DNA from: Comamonas sp. NLF-1-9
GTDB lineage: Bacteria > Pseudomonadota > Gammaproteobacteria > Burkholderiales > Burkholderiaceae_C
Direction: 5' to 3'
DNA length: 64,000 nt
NCBI RefSeq assembly: GCF_019195435.1
Contig: NZ_CP078069.1
Location: 868,001-932,000, forward strand
Below, piece by piece: positions 47,166 to 57,623 of the stretch. The position numbers were made by a program, and so were the translations under genes. The notes under the pieces were generated by a model that worked only from the letters and a program-made list of their open reading frames with translations, searched no databases and was not told where the DNA came from. Every line of letters starts with the position of its first letter. Within the stretch, counting starts at the first letter, position 1.

Positions 47166-48956
47166 ATGGCTCGACACACAGGTACTAACGCAAACAAGAT
47201 TTATAAAATAGCAACTAATTTCTTGCATAACTGCTTGTTGAAAGATGGATCATTATTATTCTCCAATGAGGAAGTATGGAATCACAGAACACTAGAGGAA
47301 TTCTGTTATATTCTTGAAAAAAATCCCGATCAGGGTAACAGAAAATTTCTTGACAAACTCCAGGATCAGATAAAAGACAAAGATGATAAAGTAATAAAAC
47401 TTACCGCAGAAATTCTGACTGTCTACTTCCTGTTTTTATCGAATGTTACTGGCGAGAAAAAGCAGGAAAACGTGAATTTTGTTCTTGGTTTATGCGGAAA
47501 ATCGCTACCAACATCCGGAGATTTGATTGATGCTTTCTCAACGGGCATTGGTAGTGGCGGTCAGGGGTACAACACCCGGAGACCCACTGAAATCATATTT
47601 TTGAGTAAATTTGCTGATGAATGGAAAAAGCTCGACGAGCCCCAGCAGAAAAGCAAAGCAGAAGACCCGTGGGAATTCCAAGATTTCATGGACGGTATCG
47701 AGAATGCAGATTCCGTTCTAATACGGCACATGCTCCTTCACCTAGTGTTTCCTGAACACTTTGAACACATGGCAACCAGCAACCATAAAAACAGACTGGT
47801 CAACCACTTTTCAAAATTGATAACAAAGTCATCTGGTAATATTGACAAAGATATCCTTGGAATTCGCAGAGAACTCGAAAAATTGAGGCCCGGAGAGCAA
47901 CTGGATTTTTATTGTTCGCCATTGAAGGAGGCCTGGATTGGAGACGATGACCGAGCGTCTGCGGGCGCACCTTTGGAAATCATAGAATATAAAAAACAAA
48001 TCGTCCTTTATGGCCCACCGGGAACTGGCAAGACTTACCGCGCAAAGGAATTGGCCAAATACATCATTCGGTCTGCAGCTCTGAGGAAGTGGGGAGCGTC
48101 TGATTATTTCAGGAAAGAATCTGCTATTCAGGACGCAGTTGCGAATAATGTACACAGACTACAGCTTCATCCCGCCTACAGTTACGAAGATTTTATTCGG
48201 GCACTTCACATTTCAGGCAAGGGGGGAACAGAATATCGGGCTGGTTATCTACCCCGACTGATTGAAAACATCGAAAAACAGCGTAAAGAAGAACGCTTGC
48301 CACACATCCTCATCCTCGATGAAATGAATCGGACGGATCTGAGCAGGATGTTCGGCGAATGCTTCTCCTTGCTGGAAGATCGGGACCAATCAATTGATCT
48401 CCCAGCACGCAACGAAGAAGGGGCAGCAATGACACTGCACATCCCGGATGATCTGTTTGTGATTGGCACAATGAATCTGATTGACCAGTCGGTTGAACAG
48501 ATCGATTTCGCGTTGCGCCGCCGCTTCTTGTGGATATCTTGTCCATTTGATGCTGAAGCGTTCATGAAGGCCGTCGAATTCCAATGGAACGAATTAGGAT
48601 TGCCTCTCAAATGGGACCGCGTAAAACCAGATTTTCGCGATTTGGCTGCAACAGCTACCGCATTGAACAATGAAATCCATAAAAGCCCACTACTGGGCCC
48701 CCAATACGAGATTGGACACACCTACCTGCTCGACGTAGCCGAGTTCTTGAGGAACACATCAGACATTCAGAACACACGGAAACAGAATTTCCTCTGGAAT
48801 CGCCAAGGTGAAGCGCTTGAACCGGTTAAACAACTGTGGCGCCTGTCTCTACAACCGTTGCTCGAGCAATATCTCGCAGGTTTGGGCGCAGATGAACGCA
48901 ATAGTCAGCTGGAAAATCTATCAAAAATTTTCTTCAAACGGCCGGAGTCCAAGTGA
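47166..48956 (+). CDS. mcrB: McrB-type GTPase/AAA+ subunit of a type IV restriction system
   Basis: This 596-residue AAA+ protein has Walker A GPPGTGKT near residue 283, Walker B ILILDEMNR, and the McrB signature NRTDLSRMFGE and IGTMN. McrB hydrolyses GTP and recruits McrC to modified DNA. The N-terminal 270 residues form an unfamiliar specificity region, not the E. coli methylcytosine-binding domain. The gene is markedly AT-richer than its surroundings, suggesting transfer. It overlaps mcrC by four bases. Confidence 0.88.
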   Translation: MARHTGTNANKIYKIATNFLHNCLLKDGSLLFSNEEVWNHRTLEEFCYILEKNPDQGNRKFLDKLQDQIKDKDDKVIKLTAEILTVYFLFLSNVTGEKKQENVNFVLGLCGKSLPTSGDLIDAFSTGIGSGGQGYNTRRPTEIIFLSKFADEWKKLDEPQQKSKAEDPWEFQDFMDGIENADSVLIRHMLLHLVFPEHFEHMATSNHKNRLVNHFSKLITKSSGNIDKDILGIRRELEKLRPGEQLDFYCSPLKEAWIGDDDRASAGAPLEIIEYKKQIVLYGPPGTGKTYRAKELAKYIIRSAALRKWGASDYFRKESAIQDAVANNVHRLQLHPAYSYEDFIRALHISGKGGTEYRAGYLPRLIENIEKQRKEERLPHILILDEMNRTDLSRMFGECFSLLEDRDQSIDLPARNEEGAAMTLHIPDDLFVIGTMNLIDQSVEQIDFALRRRFLWISCPFDAEAFMKAVEFQWNELGLPLKWDRVKPDFRDLAATATALNNEIHKSPLLGPQYEIGHTYLLDVAEFLRNTSDIQNTRKQNFLWNRQGEALEPVKQLWRLSLQPLLEQYLAGLGADERNSQLENLSKIFFKRPESK

Positions 48957-50272
48957 TATTCGTCGCCCAGGATTGTTCGCCGCTCAATCCCCAGCCAACA
49001 GCAAAACAAGCTAATTGGCTCCATAGACTCTCAGCCAATATGAGGGCTGCCGAGCTTGTTGTTTCCATCTCCGGTGAAAGAGATGAAGACGAACCCATTG
49101 TCTACTGCGATAGGGATGGAATTTGGAAAGCGGGAAGATATGTCGGCTCAATTGCTTTTGAGGGCTGCATATTGAAGATTGAGCCACGCTTTGGTCTGCC
49201 CGCTCTAAAAGGCTGGATCTCCGAAGTTGCGTCCGTTAAATTGGTCGATACCCTGGGCAAACTACGTGAGGACGAATCGTTTATCGCTAATCTCTTGGCG
49301 TCTGTTTGGGCGCGCAATTTAGCCGAGGCTGCCCGGCACGGGCTACCTGCACTACGTCGAGAGGTCACCACGAGAGGCTTAATACTGAGAGGGCGACTGG
49401 ATGTCTCTGCATCAATCCGCTCGATTGCTGAAGGTTGTGGGCAGGTTGTGTCCATCCGATCGGAGCGGTCATTGGATCATGCAGCATCCGATGCCATCAT
49501 TGCCGCTTATACAGTTTTGCGGAGATGGCTTGAAGGTCAAGAGGAAAAATGGTTGCCCGCTCGCACAAAGGAACTATTATCCTCTCTGATGGCAGTTACC
49601 GGCACCCGGCCGCACGTCCCTACCAAAGCCGAACTCAAACGGGTTCGCTACACACCGATAACTGCCGGCTTTGCCCCTGTCGCTGAGTTGTCGAGACAAA
49701 TTGCAAATCGAAAAGGTCTGGCTACCTCTCTTGATTCCAACGAGGAAACGAAAGGCGTTCTCCTGGATGTGGCTGAATTGTGGGAAATGTATGTTCTCAG
49801 TGTCTTGCGCAAGGCTGCAGCACCGTTGACTATAATTCACGGCACTCGAGACAAATTTTCCAACAAGAAATTGCTCCGCAGCAATGATTTGGAGCAGTCT
49901 ATCGGTACGTTGATACCCGATGGCATCATACAGTGGGGCTCAGACGTTAGAGGTATCGTTGATGCCAAGTACAAGTCTCTCCATCCCTCTGCAAGCTCAC
50001 AAAGCGGTCCGCAGCGTAATGACCTATACCAGATGGTTACCTACTTAGCAAGCTTTCAACCGCATTCCGACCGAGCGGCTTGGGGACTATTGGTCTACCC
50101 TTTCGATCCGAAAAAACCTGATATGCCGAATGCCGAGCAGAAAAGCCCGTGGAGCCTTGGCGAAAACACAAAAATCAGTTTTTGCACGCTGCCGCACAAC
50201 TCTGCTGAAGCCGTAGAAAAACTGTGTTCTCTAATTTTTCAAATACAACCAGCGGGCAACCTGGCGAACTGA
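48953..50272 (+). CDS. mcrC: McrC-type PD-(D/E)xK nuclease subunit
   Basis: This is a 439-residue McrC family protein. The catalytic core is visible late in the sequence as LIPDGIIQW followed by GIVDAKYK. The N-terminal half contains the McrB-binding region. The ATGA overlap with mcrB implies coupled translation. With McrB it should cut incoming DNA with modified bases; the target is not predictable from sequence. Confidence 0.88.
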   Translation: MIFVAQDCSPLNPQPTAKQANWLHRLSANMRAAELVVSISGERDEDEPIVYCDRDGIWKAGRYVGSIAFEGCILKIEPRFGLPALKGWISEVASVKLVDTLGKLREDESFIANLLASVWARNLAEAARHGLPALRREVTTRGLILRGRLDVSASIRSIAEGCGQVVSIRSERSLDHAASDAIIAAYTVLRRWLEGQEEKWLPARTKELLSSLMAVTGTRPHVPTKAELKRVRYTPITAGFAPVAELSRQIANRKGLATSLDSNEETKGVLLDVAELWEMYVLSVLRKAAAPLTIIHGTRDKFSNKKLLRSNDLEQSIGTLIPDGIIQWGSDVRGIVDAKYKSLHPSASSQSGPQRNDLYQMVTYLASFQPHSDRAAWGLLVYPFDPKKPDMPNAEQKSPWSLGENTKISFCTLPHNSAEAVEKLCSLIFQIQPAGNLAN

Positions 50273-50820
50273 AAATTGCGTTGCTTGGCGTTCTCATTGA
50301 ATGGCATACGGGTCCAAAGCAATGGACATTTCTGTTGGTTTCTCCTCACCCGTACGGTCGCCCCTGCAACCGCAAACTACCACGACTGCCCAACATTTTC
50401 CGCCCGCTGGCCTGCTCCAACATCCATGTTCAAACATGCAAGGCCCGGATTTGCTGCACCAGAGCGGCGGCAACCAACCGTGCTCGCACTTCGTGGCCCC
50501 GAACCATGGCCGATTGGCTCAACCATGTCTCTGACTGAGGCACAAGACGCGCTAAAGGACAAGCGGTGAAGCTGTGCCCGATACACGCCAGTTCGGATTC
50601 TCCGCAGTCACGGTGACGCGCTGGCCCATGCTGACCCGCTGCAGTATTCGACAGTCGCTGAGCTCGACGGCCGAAGGGTTGAAGAACAAGGAGCATGCTC
50701 AAGAGCTGGCAATTCGCCAATCCAATGCTGTGCTTGCGGCTCGCCTGACTCGGCTGTCGTCTCTGATGGCGCATCACCGTGCCGGCCATCCAGATCCCAT
50801 ACCACTCGCAATCGCCTGGA
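50273..50820. other. Gap after mcrC, no confident gene
   Basis: Several short overlapping frames (for example 50574-50864 plus, 50430-50891 minus) lack SD sequences and recognisable motifs. No tRNA or terminator was seen. Probably decayed DNA. Confidence 0.4.
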
Positions 50821-51336
50821 TCAACCCTCTCCTGGTTGCGGATCACGTTCAGTTTCTCCGGTAGCTGGCGGCAGACAAGAAGCACGGGCATCCTTGCCTA
50901 CTTCTCCGTTGCACCAGAGTAGCACCGCTTCCTCTATCCCGCCTTTGTCTCCGATGCACTCCAGCTGCAGTCCGGGGTGACTGGGCGAGCGCAGGCGAAT
51001 GTGCATGCCCAGAACATAATCAAGATCGTAAAAGTCATCGTATTCGTCGACCTTCACTGCTGCATTGTGCGGGACATCGCGGTAGCACACGCCCTGGCTC
51101 GCCCAGCTTGAGGTGGTGTCATCCAGGGTAACGAAACCGGTGGAAGAGGCATAAACCTCATGGAGTGTTTCCGCACTGTGGTTGACCAGATACAGCTCGC
51201 TGCCGCTGCGTCTCAACCACAGAGCAGGCAATCGGACATCGGGCTTGCGCGGCGGCATGGGGCCACCGAAGTGACTCCGGCGCTGGTGTACCGGTATCCA
51301 TTGGATTTCATCCACGAGGAGTTTGGGCTCGAACAT
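50821..51336 (-). CDS. Hypothetical protein
   Basis: This protein of about 171 residues is not recognised. It is rich in short beta-like segments (ALWLRRSGSELYLVNHSAETLHEVYASSTGFVTLDD), suggesting a compact sandwich domain, with an acidic middle (VDEYDDFYDLDYV). The ATG at 51336 with GGGAGAG upstream is preferred to the frame start at 51453. It is divergent from the WYL regulator, which may control it. Confidence 0.55.
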   Translation of the reverse strand: MFEPKLLVDEIQWIPVHQRRSHFGGPMPPRKPDVRLPALWLRRSGSELYLVNHSAETLHEVYASSTGFVTLDDTTSSWASQGVCYRDVPHNAAVKVDEYDDFYDLDYVLGMHIRLRSPSHPGLQLECIGDKGGIEEAVLLWCNGEVGKDARASCLPPATGETERDPQPGEG

Positions 51337-51472
51337 GGCTCTCCCGCACAAGAGGTTAGAGGGCAAGGTGAGCGGACGTCGGTCTTGCACCGCACGCCTT
51401 GTTTTCACACTTGTCATTGTGTTCCAGGTTCCGACAAAATGGGACGTTGGCAACTACTTTTCCTGACCTTGC

Positions 51473-52477
51473 ATGCCTGCGCAAACCACCCGTCAGACCC
51501 TCGCCCGCCAATGGGAGCTACTCAAGTTGCTACCTTCTCGAGGCGTGGGCAAGACGGCTGCGGAATTGACCCAGAACCTGAATGCGCTGGGTTTCAAGGT
51601 GAGCAAGCGGCAGGTGGAGCGGGACCTGTGGCAGCTGTATGAGGCTTTTCATCTGGAGTGCAATGAAGGCGGCGCGCCCTACGGCTGGAAATGGCCGCTG
51701 GGGGCGAGCGTTGACATGCCTGCCATGACGCTGGCCGAGGCGCTGTCACTGGCGCTGGTGCAAGACATCTTGGAACCGCTGCTGCCGCCCTCCTTGCTCG
51801 TGGCGCTACAGCCCCGTTTTGATCTGGCACACAGGAAGCTGGACCAACTAAAGTCGAACAACCCCAGCGCAGACTGGCTCAAGAAGGTAGCAACCGTGCC
51901 GCCCGCTCTGCCCTTGCAGCCTGCCAGGCTGGCAAACGAAGTGCTGGAGGCGGTTCACGAAGGTTTGCTGCGGGAACGCCAGTTGGAAGTGAGCTACCAG
52001 GGGCAAGATGCCAAGGTGCCAATATCCATCCGGCTGCATCCTCTGGGTGTGGTGAATCGGGGGCCAGTGAGTTATCTGGTGGCTACGGCCTGGGATTACG
52101 ACGACGTGCGGTTGTACGCCATGCACCGTATCCACGCTGCGGCCCTGACCGAGGAGCCCGCGCGTCAGCCTGCGAGCTTTGAGCTAGACGCCTACATCCG
52201 GCAAGGCGCCTTGCAGTTTGGCGGCGAGCACACGATACGCCTGAAGGCGAGGGTCAGTGATGAATTGCGGCGCATTCTGGCCGAAACACCGCTGTCAGAA
52301 GATCAGGTGTTGGAGGGTCACCTGCTGAGTGCAAGCGTGCGTGAAACTTGGCAGCTGACGTGGTGGATTCTCAGTCAGGGCGCAGGCATGGAAGTGCTGG
52401 AGCCCAAGGCTCTGCGTGGGCAGATCGCTGCGAAGATTGCCGAAGCGCATGCTCGCTACCAATCTGCGCCCAACTGA
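51473..52477 (+). CDS. WYL-domain transcriptional regulator
   Basis: This 334-residue regulator has an N-terminal winged helix (ARQWELLKLLPSRGVGKTAAELTQNL, VSKRQVERDLWQLYEAF), a central WYL domain (residues about 155-225: LEVSYQGQ, LHPLGVVNRGPVSYLVATA, YAMHRIHAA) and a C-terminal WCX extension. WYL proteins often govern defence loci and sense nucleic acids; this one lies near mcrBC and may regulate the divergent gene at 50821. Confidence 0.88.
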   Translation: MPAQTTRQTLARQWELLKLLPSRGVGKTAAELTQNLNALGFKVSKRQVERDLWQLYEAFHLECNEGGAPYGWKWPLGASVDMPAMTLAEALSLALVQDILEPLLPPSLLVALQPRFDLAHRKLDQLKSNNPSADWLKKVATVPPALPLQPARLANEVLEAVHEGLLRERQLEVSYQGQDAKVPISIRLHPLGVVNRGPVSYLVATAWDYDDVRLYAMHRIHAAALTEEPARQPASFELDAYIRQGALQFGGEHTIRLKARVSDELRRILAETPLSEDQVLEGHLLSASVRETWQLTWWILSQGAGMEVLEPKALRGQIAAKIAEAHARYQSAPN

Positions 52478-52673
52478 CTCGTATTGGTGCCCTGCGTGAA
52501 GGCTGGCAATCCTGGCAGCATGTCGAGCGCGAGGAAGACAAATCCGGTCATACGGTTTTGCATACAAGCGTAGAAAAAGAGGGGCCGACCCTGCGGTACG
52601 CTTGAAAGCGAAACCATATCCAGCGGAAATCCACGCTGACTGCTCGCCGCCAAACCCCTTTCCACGCCCAATC

Positions 52674-53252
52674 TCACGTTGAGCCTTGAGGCGCGGGACA
52701 AGCAGCCGGGCTGCAATTACCGCCCTCGCCCGCGTGATCCAGCGACCCGCTTGCCGGGATTGCGCCGCCGTCCTCAGCCAGCAAGCGACCCAGCACCACA
52801 CCAAGTTCCAGCTCATCGATGCTGCCAAAGTGGTGGGCGCGCAGGCGCCCGGCCTTGTCGATCAGCAAGGTGCTGGGCGTGCCCTGCAGTTGCCAGCGCA
52901 GCATGGTGGCGGGCAAGGGGCTGTGCTCCAGAGGCCGGTCCACGCCGACGGGAAAGCGGATCTTGTATTCGTACAGGAAGGCTTCGAGCGCGTGCGGCTG
53001 CATCGCCTCGTGGTGCTCGAACACGGTGTGCAGGCCAACGACGGCCAGGCCTTGATTGCCGTACATCTGGTGCACCTTGCCGGCCAGCGGCAAGGCCTGG
53101 CTGACGCAGCCGGGGCAGAGCATTTGAAAGGCTTCAACCAGCACCACCTGGCCGCGCAGGCCGGCCAGGCTCAATGGCGTGTCGGTGTTGAACCAGCGAG
53201 AGACTTCCCAGTCGGGGAAAAGGCGTTGTTCGGCGGCAGTCATGCCCGCCAT
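52674..53252 (-). CDS. Thioredoxin-fold redoxin protein
   Basis: This 192-residue protein has an AhpC-TSA/TlpA-like fold: VVLVEAFQMLCPGCVSQALPLAGKVHQMY contains the CPGC redox pair, and GTPSTLLIDKAGRLRAHHFG is the cis-Pro loop and strand. No signal peptide is present, so it should be cytosolic. The C-terminal 25 residues contain two further Cys. It is in the same direction as the downstream-numbered hydrolase gene, 37 bases apart. Confidence 0.8.
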   Translation of the reverse strand: MAGMTAAEQRLFPDWEVSRWFNTDTPLSLAGLRGQVVLVEAFQMLCPGCVSQALPLAGKVHQMYGNQGLAVVGLHTVFEHHEAMQPHALEAFLYEYKIRFPVGVDRPLEHSPLPATMLRWQLQGTPSTLLIDKAGRLRAHHFGSIDELELGVVLGRLLAEDGGAIPASGSLDHAGEGGNCSPAACPAPQGST

Positions 53253-53289
53253 GGTGCCACGGCGGGCAAGTGCCTGCCGGCAGCAGGCT

Positions 53290-54375
53290 TCAAGCCAGGC
53301 GCGCCAGCGGGTGCAGCGCCTGTGGCCAGGGGCTCTCGAAGAAGGCTTGCACCAGTTGCGGGTCCACCTCCTCGATGCGCGCCGGCTTCCACTGCGGATT
53401 GCGGTCCTTGTCTATGGCCAAGGCGCGTATGCCTTCGAGGGTTTCGCTCTGGCCCGGGCGCAGGTGAAAACAATGGCGCACCAGGTCGCGCTCCATGCGC
53501 AGGTCTTCGGCCAGCGTCATGCTGCGCGCGCGGCGGATCTGCTCCAGCACCACATGCAGCATCAGCGGCGAGCGCTGGCGCAGCGTGGCGGCGGTGGCGC
53601 GCTCCCACTCGCCTTCAGAAGCTTCCAGCGCGGCGATGATGGCCGGCACGTCGGGCAGTGAAAAATATGGGTCAAATTCGGCCCTGACGCCCGCCTGCTC
53701 TGCGCTGGCAGCTATACTTTGAGAAGCAATCCAGCTTTGCACCGCGGCCCCGTCGGCAAAGCTTTGCTGGCCCAGTGCCTCCCAGACCTCGGCCAGTTTT
53801 TCCGACGGCAGGATGGCATCGGCCAGATGCAGGGCCACGGCCTGCTGCGCGCCTATGGTTTCGCCGGTCAGCGCCAGCCATTCGCCCACGTGCCCGGGGC
53901 AGCGCGAAAGGAAGTAGCCGCCGCCCACGTCGGGGAACAGCCCGATGCCGGTTTCGGGCATGGCCATCTTGGTGCGCTCGGTGACGATGCGCAGGCTCGC
54001 GCCCTGGCTGATGCCCATGCCGCCGCCCATGACCACACCGTCCATGAAGGCGATGTAGGGTTTGGACAGGTGGTGCGTGAGGTGGTTGAGGATGTATTCC
54101 TCGGTGAAGAAGTCTTCTACCCGCGGGTCGCCCTGCGTGGCGCCCTGGTGCAGAAAGCGGATGTCGCCGCCGGCGCAGAAGGCGCCAAACGGCCCTTCCT
54201 TGTTGCTGCCGCGTATCGCGATGGCAAGCACCTGCCGGTTCTGGTCCCAGGCCTGCAAGGTGGCAAACAGGGTGCGCACCATGCCCAGCGACAGCGCATT
54301 GAGCGCCCTGGGGCGGTTCAGGGTTATGCAGCCGATCTGGCCGCGCACTTCAACAAGGACTTCTGCGTCTTGCAT
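53290..54375 (-). CDS. 3-hydroxyisobutyryl-CoA hydrolase (enoyl-CoA hydratase family)
   Basis: This 361-residue crotonase-fold enzyme hydrolyses 3-hydroxyisobutyryl-CoA in valine breakdown. Family features are GCITLNRPRALNALS, the oxyanion-hole GGDIRFL and MGGGMGIS, and MPETGIGLFPDVGG. A short Ser/Ala-rich stretch (SQSIAASAEQAG) coincides with part of the interspersed repeat and seems to be an in-frame insertion. An enoyl-CoA hydratase role is less likely given the length and motifs. Confidence 0.88.
   Translation of the reverse strand: MQDAEVLVEVRGQIGCITLNRPRALNALSLGMVRTLFATLQAWDQNRQVLAIAIRGSNKEGPFGAFCAGGDIRFLHQGATQGDPRVEDFFTEEYILNHLTHHLSKPYIAFMDGVVMGGGMGISQGASLRIVTERTKMAMPETGIGLFPDVGGGYFLSRCPGHVGEWLALTGETIGAQQAVALHLADAILPSEKLAEVWEALGQQSFADGAAVQSWIASQSIAASAEQAGVRAEFDPYFSLPDVPAIIAALEASEGEWERATAATLRQRSPLMLHVVLEQIRRARSMTLAEDLRMERDLVRHCFHLRPGQSETLEGIRALAIDKDRNPQWKPARIEEVDPQLVQAFFESPWPQALHPLARLA
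53706..53730 (-). repeat. Partial interspersed repeat inside the hydrolase gene
   Basis: On the minus strand it reads CAAAGTATAGCTGCCAGCGC, sharing the TAGCTGCCAGCGC core with the copies at 42258 and 56664. It is in frame. Confidence 0.5.
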
Positions 54376-54399
54376 GCCTGCTCCTGCAAAAAGTGGGGG

Positions 54400-56231
<1,832 letters not shown>

Positions 56232-56235
<4 letters not shown>

Positions 56236-57206
56236 GATGACAGTGCTTCTTCTTGCAGGATTTGCCGGATTTCGAGGGGGCTGAGCAGCCGGTCGGGAAT
56301 CAGTTCGCCCGCGCTGACGTGGCCGACGCCGAGCAAGGCGGGCGGCTGCTCGCCATAGACAGCGACGGCGCTGGTATCGGGCCAGGGGCCGCGGCGGCGC
56401 AGGCCTGAGAGAAAGCGGCCGGCGTCTTCGGCTTGAAGCGTGATGCGCGCATGCCCGGCGAGCAACGCGTCGACGGGCAGCAACCGCGCCAGGCGCCCGG
56501 CCTCGGGCAGGGCTTCAAGCTCAGGCAGCGTGATGCAGCGCGCAAGGCCGATGCCGCCGGTTTCAACGCGCCGGAGCGCAATCAGATGCGCGCCGCAGCC
56601 CAAGGCCTGGCCGATGTCTTCGGCCAGCGTGCGAATGTAGGTGCCCTTGCTGCACAGCACATCAATTTTGATAGCTGCTTGCGCTTGACTGGTGGGCGCT
56701 GGAGCCATATTCAGCTCAAATATCTCGATCTCGCGCGGTGCGCGCTCGACCTCGACGCCTGCGCGCGCATATTCGTACAGCGCCTTACCGTCCTTCTTGA
56801 GCGCGCTGTGCATCGGCGGCACCTGCCGGATGCGGCCGGTGAACCGGCGCGCAACCGCGGCCAGATGCTCGGGCGAGAGCGCGTTCGGGTCGGGCGGCGT
56901 GCGCGCAAGCACCTCGCCCTCGGCGTCGCCGGTGCTCGTGGTCACGCCCAGCAGCGCCAGCGCCTGGTAGCGCTTGGGCGCGTCGAGCTGCAGCGCGCTG
57001 AACTTGGTCGCCGCGCCAAAGCACAGCGGCAGCACGCCGCTGGCCATGGGGTCGAGCGTACCGGTGTGCCCGGCTTTTTCGGCGCGCAGCAGCCACTTGG
57101 CCTTTTGCAGCGCCTGGTTGCTGGAGAGGCCCAGGGGTTTGTCCAGCAGCAGCACCCCGTGCACCGGGCGCCGCTGCACCCGGATGCGAGGGGCAGCCGT
57201 CGTCAT
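56232..57206 (-). CDS. truB: tRNA pseudouridine-55 synthase
   Basis: TruB makes pseudouridine 55 in the T loop of tRNAs. It is 324 residues, with the catalytic Asp in [17 protein letters not shown] and the KYRF-like [18 protein letters not shown]. The segment [17 protein letters not shown] just before [17 protein letters not shown] is encoded by an interspersed repeat and is an in-frame addition to the family sequence. The ATG at 57206 overlaps rbfA; a longer open frame upstream is not used. Confidence 0.95.
56664..56712 (+). repeat. Interspersed repeat inside truB
   Basis: It reads TTTTGATAGCTGCTTGCGCT followed by TGACTGGTGGGCGCTGGAGC. It is related to the copy at 42258-42298 and is inserted in frame, adding about 16 codons to truB. 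Confidence 0.65.
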
Positions 57207-57571
57207 GCGTCCTCGTCTTTGGAGCGCGAAGCCACGGCGCGCGCGATCAGCGCATTCATGTCGGCCGCGCGCTCGCTGGTGCGGTCGTAGATGAAATGCA
57301 GCGTGGGCACGGTATGGATCGCAAGGCGCTTGAACAAGCCGTTGCGCAGAAAGCCTGCCGACTGGTTCAGCGCCTCTTGCGAGGCCTCGCCGTCGCCTAC
57401 CAGCACGCTGAAATAGACCTTGGCGTGCGCATAGTCGGGCGTGACCTCCACCGCCTGGATCGTGCACATGCCGATGCGCGGATCCTTCAGGCCGCGGATC
57501 AGCTCGGCCAGATCGCGCTGGATCTGGTCGGCAATGCGCAAGTCGCGATGGGGTCCGGAATGCTTCTTCAT
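57203..57571 (-). CDS. rbfA: Ribosome-binding factor A
   Basis: RbfA helps mature 16S rRNA 5' ends and is needed in the cold. It is 122 residues with a KH-type fold ([57 protein letters not shown]). It lies between infB and truB, overlapping truB by four bases. Confidence 0.96.
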   Translation of the reverse strand: MKKHSGPHRDLRIADQIQRDLAELIRGLKDPRIGMCTIQAVEVTPDYAHAKVYFSVLVGDGEASQEALNQSAGFLRNGLFKRLAIHTVPTLHFIYDRTSERAADMNALIARAVASRSKDEDA

Positions 57572-57623
57572 GCTTGTGCCCTGCGCGTGGGGCGCACGAG
57601 CACCCCACGGCCCAACTGCCTCT

